Origin: Prunella strophiata
Taxonomy: Eukaryota; Chordata; Aves; Passeriformes; Prunellidae
DNA length: 64,000 nucleotides
Direction: 5' to 3'
NCBI GenBank assembly: GCA_036583965.1
Contig: JAZBQD010000333.1
Span: forward strand, 32,084-96,083
The notes under the pieces were generated by a model. The model did not search any database, was not told the origin of the DNA, and was given only the letters and a program-made list of their open reading frames with translations. This document shows, one piece after another, positions 12,601 through 25,619 of this stretch (positions are counted from its first letter, which is position 1; the number at the start of each line of letters is the position of its first letter). The translations under genes were made by a program, and so were the position numbers.

Positions 12601-14430
12601 TCTGGGCTCTGCCAGGGCTCTGCTGCAGCTCAGCACCGGGCCACAATCAGCCAAAGAAGAAATGCTGTGACCTGCAGCACTGACTTGCTTGAGCATTTCG
12701 GCAACACAGCTCGAGTTTGCAGAGTGTACACCTCTAAGGGAAAACATGACACCACCCAAAAAATAAACTTGTTCAATACCTTCTGAAATGAAATCAATCT
12801 GGGATATCCCCAAATGACATTTCTCTGCTTGCTCAAGCTCAGCCCTTCTCTGAACAATTATCTCCCCAATCTGCCTTTTATTTCCCAACTGCTCCCTCTT
12901 TTCCCTCAGTGAGTTCCTGTTGGAGTTTGATATTCCAACAAGTTCCCAGCCCACTGCAGTCTGTATCACACTGTTGCCTTCCTTGGAGCCCCTCACCACA
13001 AGGAAGGCCAAGCCCCAGGCTTAGGGACTCATCCTGTCACTGGCTGAAGAGCAGCAATGTCTCAGAGGTCCAGTGGGATTTTAGTGTCCTTCAGAGCCGC
13101 TCTCCATCCCTCAGTTCTCCTCAGTGCTGAGTTCCCACTCCCTTTTCCTCATCCTTCCAGCAGGATGAGCTCTGTGAATCCCCTTGAGCCTCCCCACTCT
13201 TCCCAGTCCAGCCACCCACCTCAGTTAGGCTGAAGCTGAAGCTTCTCTGTCTCCTCTGGCACACCAGTCCAGTCCCCTGTGCAGGGAGCCCCAGCCCCAG
13301 AGCACAGCACACAACAGTGCAGTCCGGGCTGGAGCAGCTGCCCTGCAGCCCTGCCTTGGCTGTTTGTGGCACCTGAATGCTCCCTGTTTGCAGCTGTCCC
13401 TGCAGGATGGCCCCAGGGCAGAGCCCAGCCGGGCTCCCACTGCAGCCCTGGAGCTTGGGGCAGGCAGTGGTCCCAGAGCTGAGGTTCCTGGGGAGCACCC
13501 GGAGCTGTGGCTCACAGGCTGCTGCCATGTGTCACAGCACAGGCTGGCTAGTGCTGTGTGACTGTGCCAGCCCCTGGTTTGACTGACAGGGGCCTCGCCC
13601 AGCCACATCTCTCCCAAGGCTGCAGCATTTCACTGGCCCGAATCTGAAGGGGCGTTGAGATCAGGCCAATGAAATTATCCAGACTGGGTTTTTCAAAGGC
13701 CCTTTATAAGGAAGGGCTTGAGAATAAACACTCTCTGTTTGCCACATGAACATAAGGGGTGAGTGGTCTCTTTGTCTCCAACCCACTTTCCCCCAGCCAA
13801 CGTTACAGCCACCCACTCCCTCACACATCCCCCTCGTGCCTTCCCACTGCCTTGTCCTGTCAGGGCTTCTGCAGCCCCTCATCCCTTCGTGGCCCTGTCC
13901 CCTCAGGGTCTCCCCCAGCCCGGCCAACCTGCCCGGCAGCAGCGCCGCAGCCCCACAGGAGCTCCAGAGGAGCCCCAGCAAGAGGCACCTCGGAGCCCTC
14001 AGCAACCCAGCCAGCAGCACACGGGCAGGAGGACACAGATGGTGGCTCCTGCCTGGGACAGGGCTTGTGGCCATCTCCAGGCACCAGTCTCACAGGGATC
14101 CCTGCACCTCCAGCCCCTGCCCACCCGCTCTGTTGCCAGCACAAAGGCTTCAGCAGAACCACCAAAGGCCAAGGGGCTTCTGGCCATTTTCCCTGCAACA
14201 CCGCATGCCTGGGCAGCTTGCTGAGCCCAGGCATCCTTTTCCCCCTCTTCCCCTATGCCCTGCAGATTCTGGGCAGCAAAAGAAAGATCCTGGGAGTCTG
14301 TCTATTATAACACGTTCTATAATTACACACTAAATCAAAATGAAAATACAAAAACAAAAATCTTGAAGAAAAGAAAATCCCTGCTGGCTCAATTGGGCCC
14401 AGCAGACAGGGCCTTCCAGATCAGCTCTCC
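12601..14430. other. intergenic sequence, no gene recognised
   Basis: The interval separates the PIM-like relic from the 3' end of MROH copy 1. AATAAA signals on the + strand occur near 12761 and 13731; the second follows a TATAAGG by about 25 bp, reminiscent of a short LTR. Positions 13895-14430 are paralogous to 22430-22940, so they belong to the duplicated MROH flank. No coding frame is supported. Confidence 0.45.
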
Positions 14431-17400
14431 TCAGAGCTCCGGCAGCACAGCAAGGCAGTCCTGCACAGACGAGGCCATTTCTTCCATGCAGCCGCGGAAT
14501 CGATCTCCTAGTCTACGCCATGTAGAGTAGGGAGCTCTCTGTATGGCCCGGAGAAGGAAGCCTGTTTCAATTGCCAGGTTTCTGATGGCAGGGCTGCAGT
14601 CAAATTTCATGTCTTCAAGGGCTGCAAGAGAGGAACAGAGCCACGGTTATATCCCAGATCAGTGGGGAGCCGAGGAGAGGCCCCTGCCGGGGCCATCCCA
14701 GCCGGCTCTTGGCATGGCCAGGAGGGAACAGGGACCAACGGGATCAGCCCGAAGCTGCTGGCCACGAATGCCGCACGTGCCCCTGAATTCTGTGTGCTCT
14801 GCCCAAGCCAGCCCACGTCTGCACAGGGAGCAGAGCCCTCCACAGCCGGGACAGGGCTTGCTGCTCCCCCCTGCCAGCCCCCGCTGTCAGCCCGCTGCCC
14901 TCACTCACCGCTGCAGATCAGCTGGAGCTCTTCCTGCTGCCCCCTCAGGTGCCGCCCGGCCATCCCTGTGAACACAGAGCCTGTCACGGCCCCGGCGGCA
15001 CAGCTCCGTGCCAGCGGCGCCGCCGGCGCTGTGGCCACACGGGCTCCTGGCCCGGCAGGGCTCAGCCCGGGCCCCTGCCGCCTGCTGCCGCCCGAGGCCG
15101 CGGCTGCGAGAGGGCGGCAGCAGCGCCGAGGCCGGGCGGGGCTCCGCGGCGCCGGGCCCGGATGGCGCTGCCGGGGCAGCAGCCGGGGCTGGGGCCGAGC
15201 TGCGGCGGGCCGGGGAGGGAGCCCGGGCTCGTGGCTCACCCATGAACCTGACGGCCGCCTCTCGCAGGGGCTCCTGTGCGCTCTCCAGGTAGGGCAGGGC
15301 CCGGCGCAGGTGCTCGGCCGCTCGGCTCCTGTCCTCTGCCAGCTGCAGAGAGCGGCAGGAGAGAAGGGTTGGCGCGGGCTCAGCCCCCGGGCCGGGCGCT
15401 GCCTGCGCCCAGCCCCGGCCTCCCCTGCCCGCACAGCCCTGAGGCGCGGCCAGCAGCCGCAGGCGCCGGGCTCTGGAGGGGGCAGAGGGCCGGCTGCTGC
15501 CCGGGGAGCCGCGGTGCCGCCCCGCCCCGCAGCCCCGCCGGCACCCGGTTCGGGCACACAGGAGCCTGGAGAAGAGCCCGCGCGGCCTCTGGGTGCAGCA
15601 GCGGGCAGGGGCACGGCTGCCAGCCCTGCACACTGAGCAGTGCGCTCAGGGGGCTTCTCCAGGCTGAGGCTGGGGATTCTTGACTGTCCTTACCAGGCCC
15701 TCGGCGAACCTCCATGTCTGATCCACCTGTAGCATTTGTTCGCTATCCCTCCTCTTGAGGAATCTGGCTGAAGAATGCAGCGTTTCCCGGGAGGCCTGGA
15801 GAGCAGCAGAGATGTGGAGATGGCCCTACAGGCCAGGGCACAGGAGCATCCAAGCGCCACAGCCTGCAGGAGGCTGTGGCCCACATGGCCGCAGGGCAGG
15901 AGGCAGCCGAGCCCCCTCCCAGGGAGACAGCAGCAGCCCACAAATGCTCACCTCAACAACAGTCTGATTCTCATCGTGGCAGTGGAAGGAGAGTGGGAGC
16001 AGGCTCTGGCGCACATGTGACTTCAGGGCCTTTCTTCCCTCTTCTGTTAACAACTGCAGCATCTCTTGAAAGACAGCCATGGAGCACAGCTGCACCTGGC
16101 TATCATCCTGTATGAAAGGAGGGCAACAAGACCTCAGAATCAGCTGCTTCAGACCCACCAGGGCACAGGCCTGCATCTCCACAGGGCACAAAGTGTCCGG
16201 GCAGCACCCAGTGGCTGTGGCTGGGGGCACTGAGCCTTACATGGTCAAAGAGTGGCAGGAGCGCCTCAGCCAGCTGCAGGGCGATGGGGCTGGGTATTGG
16301 GGCGCCATTACGCAGGAAGAAATATCTGAGAAGAACAATGGTCATCCTGACCACGTTGCTGTCCTTTTCCTCCAGGAGCTGCACAAGCCTTTCAGCCAGG
16401 CTCCACATTTTTTTGGCCTGGGTGAGACACAAGTCTGTGAAAGGCCACCCTGCTGCTGCAGGGCCTAGAGGCCAAAGGCCTGTCCCGAAGCACTCGGGCA
16501 GCTGAAGCGGGAGGCGGGAGAGCTGGGAGCAGCTCTGCCAGCGCCCGAAGCCCAGCCAAGCCCAAGTGACTGCGTTCCCCAGCCCCATGCTGCCTGGAGG
16601 GCTTCAGCCACTGCCCCCTTCTCACCATCAAGGGATTCTTGTCCAGCACTACGAGGCCTCCAAGTGCCAAGCGACGCCTCTCCCTACACTCGCGCCGCAG
16701 CTTCTCTGACATAATCTCCAGCACACTGGCACTGCATTCTCTCGATTCCAGGCCCTCGAGGACCTGAAAGGCACAGGGCAGTGACAGGGGACGCAGCCAG
16801 CAGGAGCCTGGAACTGCACAGGGCTGGGCCCAGGCAGCAGCACAGGCTGCGGGCAGCGTCGCAGGCAGCTGCGGCTAGGAGAGAGCTGGGAGGCAGCTCA
16901 GCCAGGTAGTGCTGGCCTTCAGGCTCACCTCCACAAGGAATGCCAGGGCAGGGAAATCCCAGTATGGCATCTCTTTGCTGAGCAGCCGGAGCAGGTAGAA
17001 TGCAATCCCAGAACAAAAGCGTATGGAGGAATGGCACAGTTCTCTGATAAGAGGAAAAAGGAAACAAGACCCTGAGCCAGTGGGGCAAACCTCCCCCAGG
17101 AGTGACTCAAAGAGTTCTCATCGTTCCCCACCACCCTTCCAGCAAGGGGACCTGAGCCATTTGGGAGTTGGTTCCTCCTGGGCGGGCACCCTCTCCCAGC
17201 CTTTTCCAGTCTGCTTGGCCATCCCTCAGTGACAACACCCTCTGGCCCATGACCACGGGGAGTGTGTAGGGCAGGCCGGGCACACAGCAAAAATGGCAGA
17301 GACAGTGGGGAGAAGGGGGTCTCACCTGGCCAGCAGACTCACGGCATCATGGTGGGTGTCAGCACAGAGTAGCATGTCCCAGCCACGCCTGCGTTCCATT

Positions 17401-19476
17401 GACACCACCACATGGTCATAGCGGAGAAGGCAGAGCAGGGACTTCAGGGTCTGCAGCGCAAACCTGCGTGTAGAGCAAAGCCCGGGTCACACTGGGGGAG
17501 CACTGGCTCCTGCCCTGGCAATGGGGCGGGGACAGGAGGACTGGGAGGGAGCACCTGTCGGGGCTGGTGGCAAGGCCGTGCTCTTGCTGGCATCCCTTCC
17601 AGAAGGTATCAACCTCCTCTGGCATATCCAGAGTGCTGAAGAACACTTGGAAGAGCAGATGCACAAAGAGGCGGTGGAAATACAGCGTCATTATACGTGG
17701 GACACAGGGCTCCTGGAGGATCTTCCACATCACCAGAGTTGCCTGCAAAGGACAAAGCCCCCGAGACAGCGCTCAGTGCCGAGGTGCCCGTGTGGCAGGG
17801 CCCGAGCGTGGCAGGGAGAGGCCAGGAGAGACGCAGGGGGAGCAGCGGGCCTGGTGGCCCTGAAGCTGCCCCTGGGCCAGGTTTCAGCCCTGCACCTGAG
17901 GCAGGGAGATGCAGAGGAGGAAGGAGGATGGAGAGCTGCTGGAGAGGCAGCCTTGGGGCCAGCAAAGGCCACTTGCAGAAACTCACAGTCAGGGCAAAGA
18001 CGCCCGTTTTGTCCCCATCCGAGGTGCACCTGCTGTGCTCTGGCCAGCTCCTCAGCACATACAGGAGCATCGGCGGTACCAGCTCTGCAGTCCTGGGCGA
18101 GCACATGATGGTCTTCCACATGGCCATGGCAGCTCTGCGGGTTAGAGCTCTGTCTCAGGGGGGGTCTCAGACACAGCACGGGGGGACCTGCGCTGGCTGC
18201 CATCTCTGCCTCTGCCCACTGCCCCTCACCAGCAGCACCCAGGCAGCCCAGCCCTGTGGGGACAGACCCCTGAGGGGCAGGGAGGGAGCATGGTGGCAGG
18301 CTCGGGGGCTGACATGCCAGGCCTGGGAAAGGGAGCAGCCAGAGGGCCCTGGAACTCTCTGTTGGTCAGACACCTGGGACAGGCCGTACAGGGTGATGGG
18401 CTGGGGAGCCCTGAGCCCTCTGGGCAGGTGGGCCCCATACCTGTCACAGGTTGGGGCCACACGCAGCAGTGTCATTACTGCGTCATCCGGCTGAGCTTCG
18501 GTGAGATGCACCAGGGTCCTGTCCAGCCTGTGCTCGGCAGTAGCATTGGCCATGAGCCACCGGTGAATGAACCTCACCATGGCGGGCACCTGGAGGAGGC
18601 AAGGGGACACTTGGAAAGCTGCCAGAGGGAGCAATGTTCCCAGTGTCCCCAGAGAAGTGCTTCCCTTCCCACCACACTGGGATGGCCTCAAAGGCTCACA
18701 GGGACCAGCAGGTGTGGCTTGGGAGACCAAGCAATTCCTGGGAGGATCAAACCCTGGCCACAGGCTGCTTACTTGCTTTGGATTGTAAAAACCGTCCTGT
18801 ACAAGCATATACAGCAGGGCAGCACTGGTCTTGGTTTGGAAGATGGGTGAGTATGCTGTGAGCCCAGCACCGCTGGCGCTGGTCTCTTCCTGCCGAATGC
18901 TCTTGAGGAAGTCACAAACAAGCTGTAGGAGAAGGGCAAGAAGCCAGGGATGTTCCATGGAGTGCTCCAACCACAGTGCTGGGCTGAGCAGTGCCAGCAG
19001 GCCCAGCCCACGTGGGGATGGCTGCAGGTACCTGAGCTGTTCTGCGGAAGCGGCCACGGCTGGATTCCTGCTCTTGTGTCCGGTCCTTGGCTGCATCTGG
19101 CAAAGAGCGAGCACAGCCAGAGCTCAGGGGCTGCAGGAGAGGCCAGAGAACACAGCCCAGCCCTGTGCTCCCCAGGCAGGGACAGCCTTGGGATGCCTCA
19201 GGGGGATGGAGCACGGCCGCTGTGTGGTGTCTGCCTGGCCCCTCTTCTGTCCTGTCCATGGGCATGTCCCCAGGGCATGGCATGGCATGGCATGGCATGG
19301 CATGGGGCCATGCTGTCAGCAGGCACCAGTCCTGTGGCTGAACTTGTCTACTCACCCTTCTGCGGTGGATGGAATGGCAGCACGTCTTCAGCCTCCTGTG
19401 CTGGGGCAGCTCCAGGGCCTTCTTCCTCCTCCTCCGCCCAGGCCAGCTTGGGCACACTCAGGGGTCTCTGCTCCAT
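14431..19476 (-). CDS. maestro heat-like repeat (MROH) family protein, copy 1
   Basis: A HEAT-repeat protein of the MROH family; cellular role unknown. Fifteen exons with GT-AG borders on the minus strand: 19476-19356, 19096-19032, 18922-18773, 18589-18441, 18134-17987, 17742-17555, 17463-17326, 17043-16929, 16763-16626, 16417-16241, 16107-15952, 15795-15694, 15342-15240, 14965-14909, 14621-14431. They sum to 1998 bp, an exact multiple of three, giving about 665 residues with no internal stop seen. Motifs shared with copy 2 include CADT-HHxAxxLLAR in exon 7, SLLPLxxxxHDEN in exon 11 and RAAEHLRxALP in exon 13. Repeated amphipathic Leu-rich helices fit HEAT units. Exon 1 also has an acceptor (CTGCAG) at 19555 and stays open to there, so an upstream exon may exist; ATG 19476 is the first Met. 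This is the most intact copy in the window. Confidence 0.8.
19276..19307 (+). repeat. (CATGG)n microsatellite, about 6 copies
   Basis: A pentanucleotide run inside intron 1 of MROH copy 1. The inverted paralogue at 24104-24205 carries the same repeat on the other strand expanded to about 20 copies. Confidence 0.9.
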
Positions 19477-19559
19477 GTCAGTGCCTGGATTTGTGGCTAC
19501 TTGCCTTGGGAAAGCTCTGGGGCACCAAGTCCCACAGTCTGCCCTCAAGGGCACCTGCA

Positions 19560-22335
19560 GAATAGAAGCCTCAGAAGGCCACGGGTCACCAAGTGCTGTG
19601 GTCTGGCCTCGAGGTCAGCTGCAGGAACAATGCTCAGAAAAGCTCCGGGTCGGACACGAACGAGTGCGCTGTGCGGGGGCTCCTCACGGCACCGCTCTGT
19701 CCCGTCCTGTCCCGTCGCGTGCTCCGAGCACTGTGGCCTGCTCTTGCCACCACCAGCTCCTATGTGACCACGTGTCACAATGGCCTCGGTTCCATTCCAT
19801 GCCATGGTGACCGTGCTGCCCCGTGTCACTAAGGGCCCTTGCACACACTGCCACCTGCCCTGGGGCTGCCCCCAGCCCACCCAAAGTGGCCCAGGTTGGA
19901 AGGAATCCCTGGCCCCAAGTGTCTAGGACAGCCCGACAGGATCTTTAGGAACGGCTCAGAGCGTCAGCAAACGCTGCCCTGCTCTGCGGGCTCAGGGCAG
20001 CACAAGGAGCCCCCAGGGCTGCCGACGCATGGAGGACAGGGAGGGCAGCTGCAGGAAGTGCTCTGGGACTCTGTGGCTTCCCCAAGTGGAGAGCAGAACT
20101 GAGCCACAGAAGTCCCAGCTTTTCTCCAGCGCCTCCTTTGTTCCAAGCAAGTCTAGGATTTAGTTTCAGAGCTGACGCGTGTGTCTTGAAGGTGCCTGCA
20201 TGGAGGACAGGGAGGGCAGCTGCAGCTCAGGGCTTGTGCCCCATCAGAGTCTCTCTCTCCCCATGGCACCCATGCCGCTGCCTTGGGACGCCCGCCTGTG
20301 GACGGCGAGTCTGCCCTCAAGCACGGCCAGGGAAGTCAGTCATGGGCACAGGCTGCAGCTGAAGCTGCCGAGCGTTGCTGTGAGGCTGGCAAGTCAAGAG
20401 AAAGCCATTGTGGCCCACGCTGCTGAAGCCTTTTGCCAAAGCAGGGGCCATTGTGCCCACAGTCTGGCCCGGTCTGGCATCCAGGCTGCTGCGGATTCCT
20501 CGTTGAGCAGGTGCCGGCGGTCGGGGTGCTGCTGTTCCTGAGCAGGCTCTGGTGCTGTTTCTGTGGGGTCCAGAGCCGCCTGGGCAGCAGCGACCCCGCA
20601 GCCCTGCTCGAGGAGACGTGGCCGCCCTCCCCACGGTGGCAGCAGCTCTGAGGGCCCTGAGCTCTGTGTCAGGGGGCCCTCGGTCACGGCACCGTGGCCT
20701 GGGCAGCCGCGAGGGCCCGGGCTGGCCGCCAGCCTGGCCTCTGCCCCCTGCCCCTAGTTGGCAGCAGCCAGTGGCCGTGCCCTGGCAGCGTTCCCTTGCC
20801 CTCCCTGTCCCCAGCCAGCCCAGCCTGGGCACCTCGGGGCTGTCCCCACCCTCCTGCCGGGCTGCTGTCCCGGCAGCATCCAGGGCTTCTGCCGCTGCCC
20901 TGGGAGACGCTCTGGGGAAGCGCCAGAGCAGCCGGCTGCCAGGAACAAGGCGGCTGCCTGGGGGCTGCTTGTGGCCTCTGGCAGCCACTTCCTCAGGGCT
21001 TCCCAGCAGCCCGGCTCCTCAGGGGCCCTCTGTTGTTCTGCCAAGTGACTGAGGTGATTTAAAGGACACCCCACTGGAAAGAATGTTCTTCTTTTACTGT
21101 GCATGTTAAGGAACCACCATGCAAGACGATACATTCAATAAAACTGCGCGCTTGGTATTAGTGACAAGCGAAACAAGCAACAAGGTAATGCACCTCCATC
21201 AGTACTATACGAGAGAAAGGAGAGCGATTTAGAAAGATGCATCACCAATTGCCTAAATTGTTTATCATCTGGCAGATCCACAGTTGCTGGGGAGCCCCGT
21301 TTTACACCAAGCACCTGGAGAACCATTCCCAGCAGTTGGGAAAATCCTAGGAAGTCCATCCACCCATAGGTGAGGTCTCCAAATTTGCCCTGAAAGTGGC
21401 TCCAGCTTTTATAGGCCAAAAAGAGCAAGTCAAAGTGACTTGATGATATTTTTAGCCCAGAAAAACCTGGATCTGATGGCACACTTCACAACCAGCAGGG
21501 GACACGGCTAGGCCAAAGAGGCCTCCAGACCTCTGCTGGGAGGCTTTCCCCTAAAACATCCTTCAAGCAAACCTCTATTCAAGTCACTGGGGGAAGTTTT
21601 TTAAAATGATACATTTCTGGCACATAACTACACAGGCTTATGTGAAAGTTTCTAAAGCAGCTGCTTTAAAGTCAAACAGTGAGCATGAAGAGTCCTTGTC
21701 ATCTATTTGTAGCTAAATCGCACTTAGGGGGATTTGAAGGAGTTTTGAATGAGTTAGAGACTGAACCTCTGAGATTTTTAGTTGATGCCATTTCTTTTTC
21801 TTATCTTCTACATAGACAGGAAGGGTGAGTTTGGCTCGCATCTCCGCCTCATGGCTCAGAAGGGCACAAGACTTCTAGCTACAAGACCTTTTAAAGATTT
21901 CTTGGCCAATAAAACACTGCAAACAAGGATATTTATGTTTTGGACCCAATCCTTCAATATCTCGGCTTATGGACTCATGCTACAGTGTAAGCTTTCTCAG
22001 CCAATCATCTTATGACACACAAACCTACAGTACTGCATCCTAAACTTCTTGTTTAACTTTGTAACTACTTCTATATTTTCTGTACCTTGAACTCTAAACC
22101 ACTCAACTTTCCTCTGCTTAGCTTAAGGTATCTCTGCTTTAAACTATAAATCCACATGTGCGCTTCTAGCACCTAAGTTTGGAAGCCTTTTCCAAGGTCT
22201 CAGATCAACTCCTGTGTTTAATCAAAGCTTTGGCTTACAGGCCCAAAGGTCTGAAAATTCCCTGCATTTAGATTTCCAACAACACTGATGGTGCTAGTTC
22301 CAGACTGCCCAGGATCCGTCTTGTAAGTCAACTCT
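19560..22335. other. MROH 5' flank and AT-rich spacer, no gene
   Basis: 19560-20120 is the upstream flank of MROH copy 1; 19150-19912 of this region recurs inverted at 23498-24333, and similar sequence lies upstream of copy 2 (50100-50480). 20120-21060 is GC-rich without a credible gene. 21060-22330 is AT-rich and unrecognised. A segment at 20940-21010 recurs at 22345-22410. Confidence 0.45.
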
Positions 22336-22870
22336 GGCAGGAGCAAGGCGGCTGCCTGGGGGCTGCTTATGGCCTCTGACACCCAATTGCTCAGGGCTTC
22401 CCACTGCCCCAGCCCCTCAGGGTCTCCCCCAGCCCGGCCAAGCTGCCCGGCAGCAGCGCCGCAGCCCCACGGGAGCTCCAGAGGAGCCCCAGCAAGAGGC
22501 ACCTCGGAGCCCTCAGCGATCCGGCCCGCACCACACGGCCAGGAGGACACGGATGGCGCTTCCCGCCTGGCACAGGGCTTGTGGCCGTCTCCAGGCACCG
22601 CTCTGGCAGGGATCCCCAGAGCTCCAGCCCCTGCTCACCCGCTCTGTCGGCAGCACAAAGGCTTCGGCAGGACCACCAAAGGCCAAGGGGCTTCTGGCCA
22701 CTTTCCATGCAACACTGCATGCCTGGGCAGCTTGCTCAGTGCAAGCACCCTTTTTGCCCTCTTCCCATAAGCCCTGTGGATGCTGGGCAGCAAAAGAAAG
22801 ATTCTGGGAGTCTGTCTAATTTAATGTTTCTACATTTACATACTAAACAAAAATAAAAATACAAAACCAA

Positions 22871-22883
22871 AAAAAAAAAAAAA
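22871..22883 (+). repeat. poly(A) run
   Basis: An A run in the MROH 3' flank. The paralogous position in copy 1 (about 14350-14365) is A-rich but not homopolymeric, so this run expanded after duplication. Confidence 0.7.
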
Positions 22884-24103
22884 AGAAAAAGAAAATCCCT
22901 GCTGGCTCAATTGGGCCCAGCAGACAGGGCCTTCCAGATCAGCTCTCCTCAGAGCTCCGGCAGCACAGCAAGGCAGTCCTGCACAGACGAGGCCATTTCT
23001 TCCATGCACCGCGGAATTGATCTCCTAGTCTACGCCACGTAGAGTAGGGAGTTCTCTGTATGGCCCGGAGAAGGAAGCCTGTTTCAATTGCCAGGTTTCT
23101 GATGGCAGGGCTGCAGTCAAATTTCATGTCTTCAAGGGCTGCAAGAGAGGAACAGAGCCACGGTTATATCCCAGGTCAGTGGGCAGCCGAGGAGAGGCCC
23201 CTGCCGGGGCCATCCCAGCCGGCTCTTGCCATGGCCAGGAGGGAACAGGGACCAACGGGATCAGCCCGAAGCTGCTGGCCACGAATGCCGCGTGGCCCTG
23301 AAATCTCTGTGTGCTCTGCCCAAGCCAGCCCACGTCTGCACAGGGAGCAGAGCCCTCCACAGCCGGGACAGGGCTTGCTGCTCCCCCCTGCCAGCCCCCG
23401 CTGTCAGCCCGCTGCCCTCACTCACCGCTGCAGATCAGCTGGAGCTCTTCCTGCTGCCCCCTGAGGTGCCGCCCGGCCATCCCTGTGAACACAGAGCCCA
23501 GGGATTCCTTCCAACCTGGGCCACTTTGGGTGGGCTGGGGGCAGCCCCAGGGCAGGTGGCAGTGTGTGCAAGGGCCCTTAGTGACACGGGGCAGCACGGT
23601 CACCATGGCATGGAATGGAACCGAGGCCATTGTGACACGTGGTCACATAGGAGCTGGTGGTGGCAAGAGCAGGCCACAGTGCTCGGAGCACGCGACGGGA
23701 CAGGACGGGACAGAGCGGTGCCGTGAGGAGCCCCCGCACAGCGCACTCGTTCGTGTCCGACCCGGAGCTTTTCTGAGCATTGTTCCTGCAGCTGACCTCG
23801 AGGCCAGACCACAGCACTTGGTGACCCGTGGCCTTCTGAGGCTTCTATTCTGCAGGTGCCCTTGAGGGCAGACTGTGGGACTTGGTGCCCCAGAGCTTTC
23901 CCAAGGCAAGTAGCCACAAATCCAGGCACTGACATGGAGCAGAGACCCCTGAGTGTGCCCAAGCTGGCTTGGCTGGAGGAGGAGAAGAAGAAGGCCCTGG
24001 AGCTGCCCCAGCACAGGAGGCTGAAGACGTGCTGCCATTCCATCCACCGCAGAAGGGTGAGTAGACAAGTTCAGCCACAGGACTGGTGCCTGCTGACAGC
24101 ATG

Positions 24104-24205
24104 GCCCCATGCCATGCCATGCCATGCCATGCCATGCCATGCCATGCCATGCCATGCCATGCCATGCCATGCCATGCCATGCCATGCCATGCCATGCCAT
24201 GCCCT
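24104..24205 (-). repeat. (CATGG)n microsatellite, about 20 copies (ATGCC on +)
   Basis: A nearly perfect pentanucleotide array of about 100 bp inside piece 2 of the composite MROH fragment. It corresponds to the roughly 6-copy array at 19276-19307 on the other strand. Confidence 0.9.
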
Positions 24206-24784
24206 GGGGACATGCCCATGGACAGGACAGAAGAGGGGCCAGGCAGACACCACACAGCGGCCGTGCTCCATCCCCCTGAGGCATCCCAAGGCTGTCCCTG
24301 CCTGGGGAGCACAGGGCTGGGCTGTGTTCTCTGGTGAGGTTCATTCACCGGTGGCTCATGGCCAATGCTACTGCCGAGCACAGGCTGGACAGGACCCTGG
24401 TGCATCTCACCGAAGCTCAGCCGGATGACGCAGTAATGACACTGCCTGCGTGTGGCCCCAACCTGTGACAGGTATGGGGCCCACCTGCCCAGAGGGCTCA
24501 GGGCTCCCCAGCCCATCACCCTGTACGGCCTGTCCCAGGTGTCTGACCAACAGAGAGTTCCAGGGCCCTCTGGCTGCTCCCTTTCCCAGGCCTGGCATGT
24601 CAGCCCCCGAGCCTGCCACCATGCTCCCTCCCTGCCCCTCAGGGGTCTGTCCCCACAGGGCTGGGCTGCCTGGGTGCTGCTGGTGAGGGGCAGTGGGCAG
24701 AGGCAGAGATGGCAGCCAGCGCAGGTCCCCCCGTGCTGTGTCTGGATGCTGCTAACACAGACCTAGCTGAATGCAGCAGATGGA

Positions 24785-24905
24785 ATAATGGAATCACAGA
24801 ATCCTTTCTTTTGGGAAAGACCTCTGAGCTCATCCAGTCCAGCTGGTCACCCAGCAGTGCCAAGCCCAGCACTAAACCACGTCCCTGAAGTGCCAAGGCC
24901 TGGAC
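24785..24905 (-). mobile_element. CR1 LINE 3' fragment, antisense
   Basis: 'GAATCACAGAATCC', 'GGAAAGACCTCTGAG' and 'CTCATCCAGTCCAGC' followed by 'CCCAGCACTAAACCA' form the reverse complement of a CR1 3' end. It is a short 5'-truncated copy with no coding capacity. Confidence 0.75.
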
Positions 24906-25580
24906 ACCAGCCCTGAGTGAGGCCTGAACAACAGGCCCTGAGCCAAAGGTGGCCTCTGGATGAACCTTCCAACCAAAGGTTATCTTTGTATCTGCTCATT
25001 AATGAAACATGCATGGTCATTAGCACTGTGATAGATGTATCCACTCATTAGTGAAACATGTATTGACCTTTCTGTATTTAGAAGCCAGACAAGGCCATGA
25101 AATCTGACATCTGGCCTTGTTTGGGGCTGAATGGTCAAAGTCACCTCCCTTGGTTCCTCCTGGGGCCCTGGCCAGGCTTTGGGAGGAGCCCAAGAGGAGG
25201 ATGAAACCAGATGTTCCTGCACCAGAAGTGCTGTCAGTTTGTTCATTCAGCACTGTCAGAGCTGGGCCCTCTCACAGCCAGGTTGGAGCCTCACCTGTGG
25301 CTGGAGGCACCTGCAGGAATTCCCAGTGCCCAGGAGTGGCTCTGCAGCCCTTGGCTGTGACAGCTTCCCCAGCTGATGTGTGCATCTGGGGGATGGTAAA
25401 GCCTGAGGGTAACTGGTGCTGGATCTTCCTAAATCACTGCTGCAATCTTTGGTGGTGATGGTTGGGTGCATTGCTGAGCTTCTGCCTTTGTAATTATTTT
25501 CTAATGATTATGTGCTTTGCTGAGCTTCTCCTATTGTAATTTTTTGCAGATTTACATTATATAAATGACACAATTCCTTC
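24906..25580. other. no gene recognised; small internal duplication
   Basis: A 'CATTA(A/G)TGAAACATG' motif at about 24998 and again at about 25047 marks two imperfect copies of a roughly 50-bp unit. A TGCTGAGCTTCT motif also recurs at about 25471 and 25518. Nothing else is supported. Confidence 0.4.
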
Positions 25581-25619
25581 AGTTGGTGTCTGTGTCTTTG
25601 GTGCTGACCCTGCCCGCTG

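Larger units (their letters stand above)
22336..24744. pseudogene. composite MROH fragment of three joined pieces, two inverted
   Basis: Piece 1 (22430-23498) parallels 13895-14981 in the same orientation and holds exons 14 and 15 of an MROH copy on the minus strand. Exon 15 has a one-base deletion relative to copy 1 near 23011 (GCACCGCGG versus GCAGCCGCGG). Piece 2 (23498-24333) is the inverted counterpart of 19912-19156 (5' flank, exon 1, intron 1). Piece 3 (24331-24744) is the inverted counterpart of 18579-18168 (exon 4 and the following intron), with an extra C near 24449. Joints share 2-3 bases. The segment matching 18580-19155 is absent between pieces 2 and 3. No protein can be made from this arrangement. 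Confidence 0.8.

Noticed and set aside
24086..24337. Frame of His/Ala/Met/Pro/Cys repeats
   Set aside because: It is the ATGCC pentanucleotide array translated.
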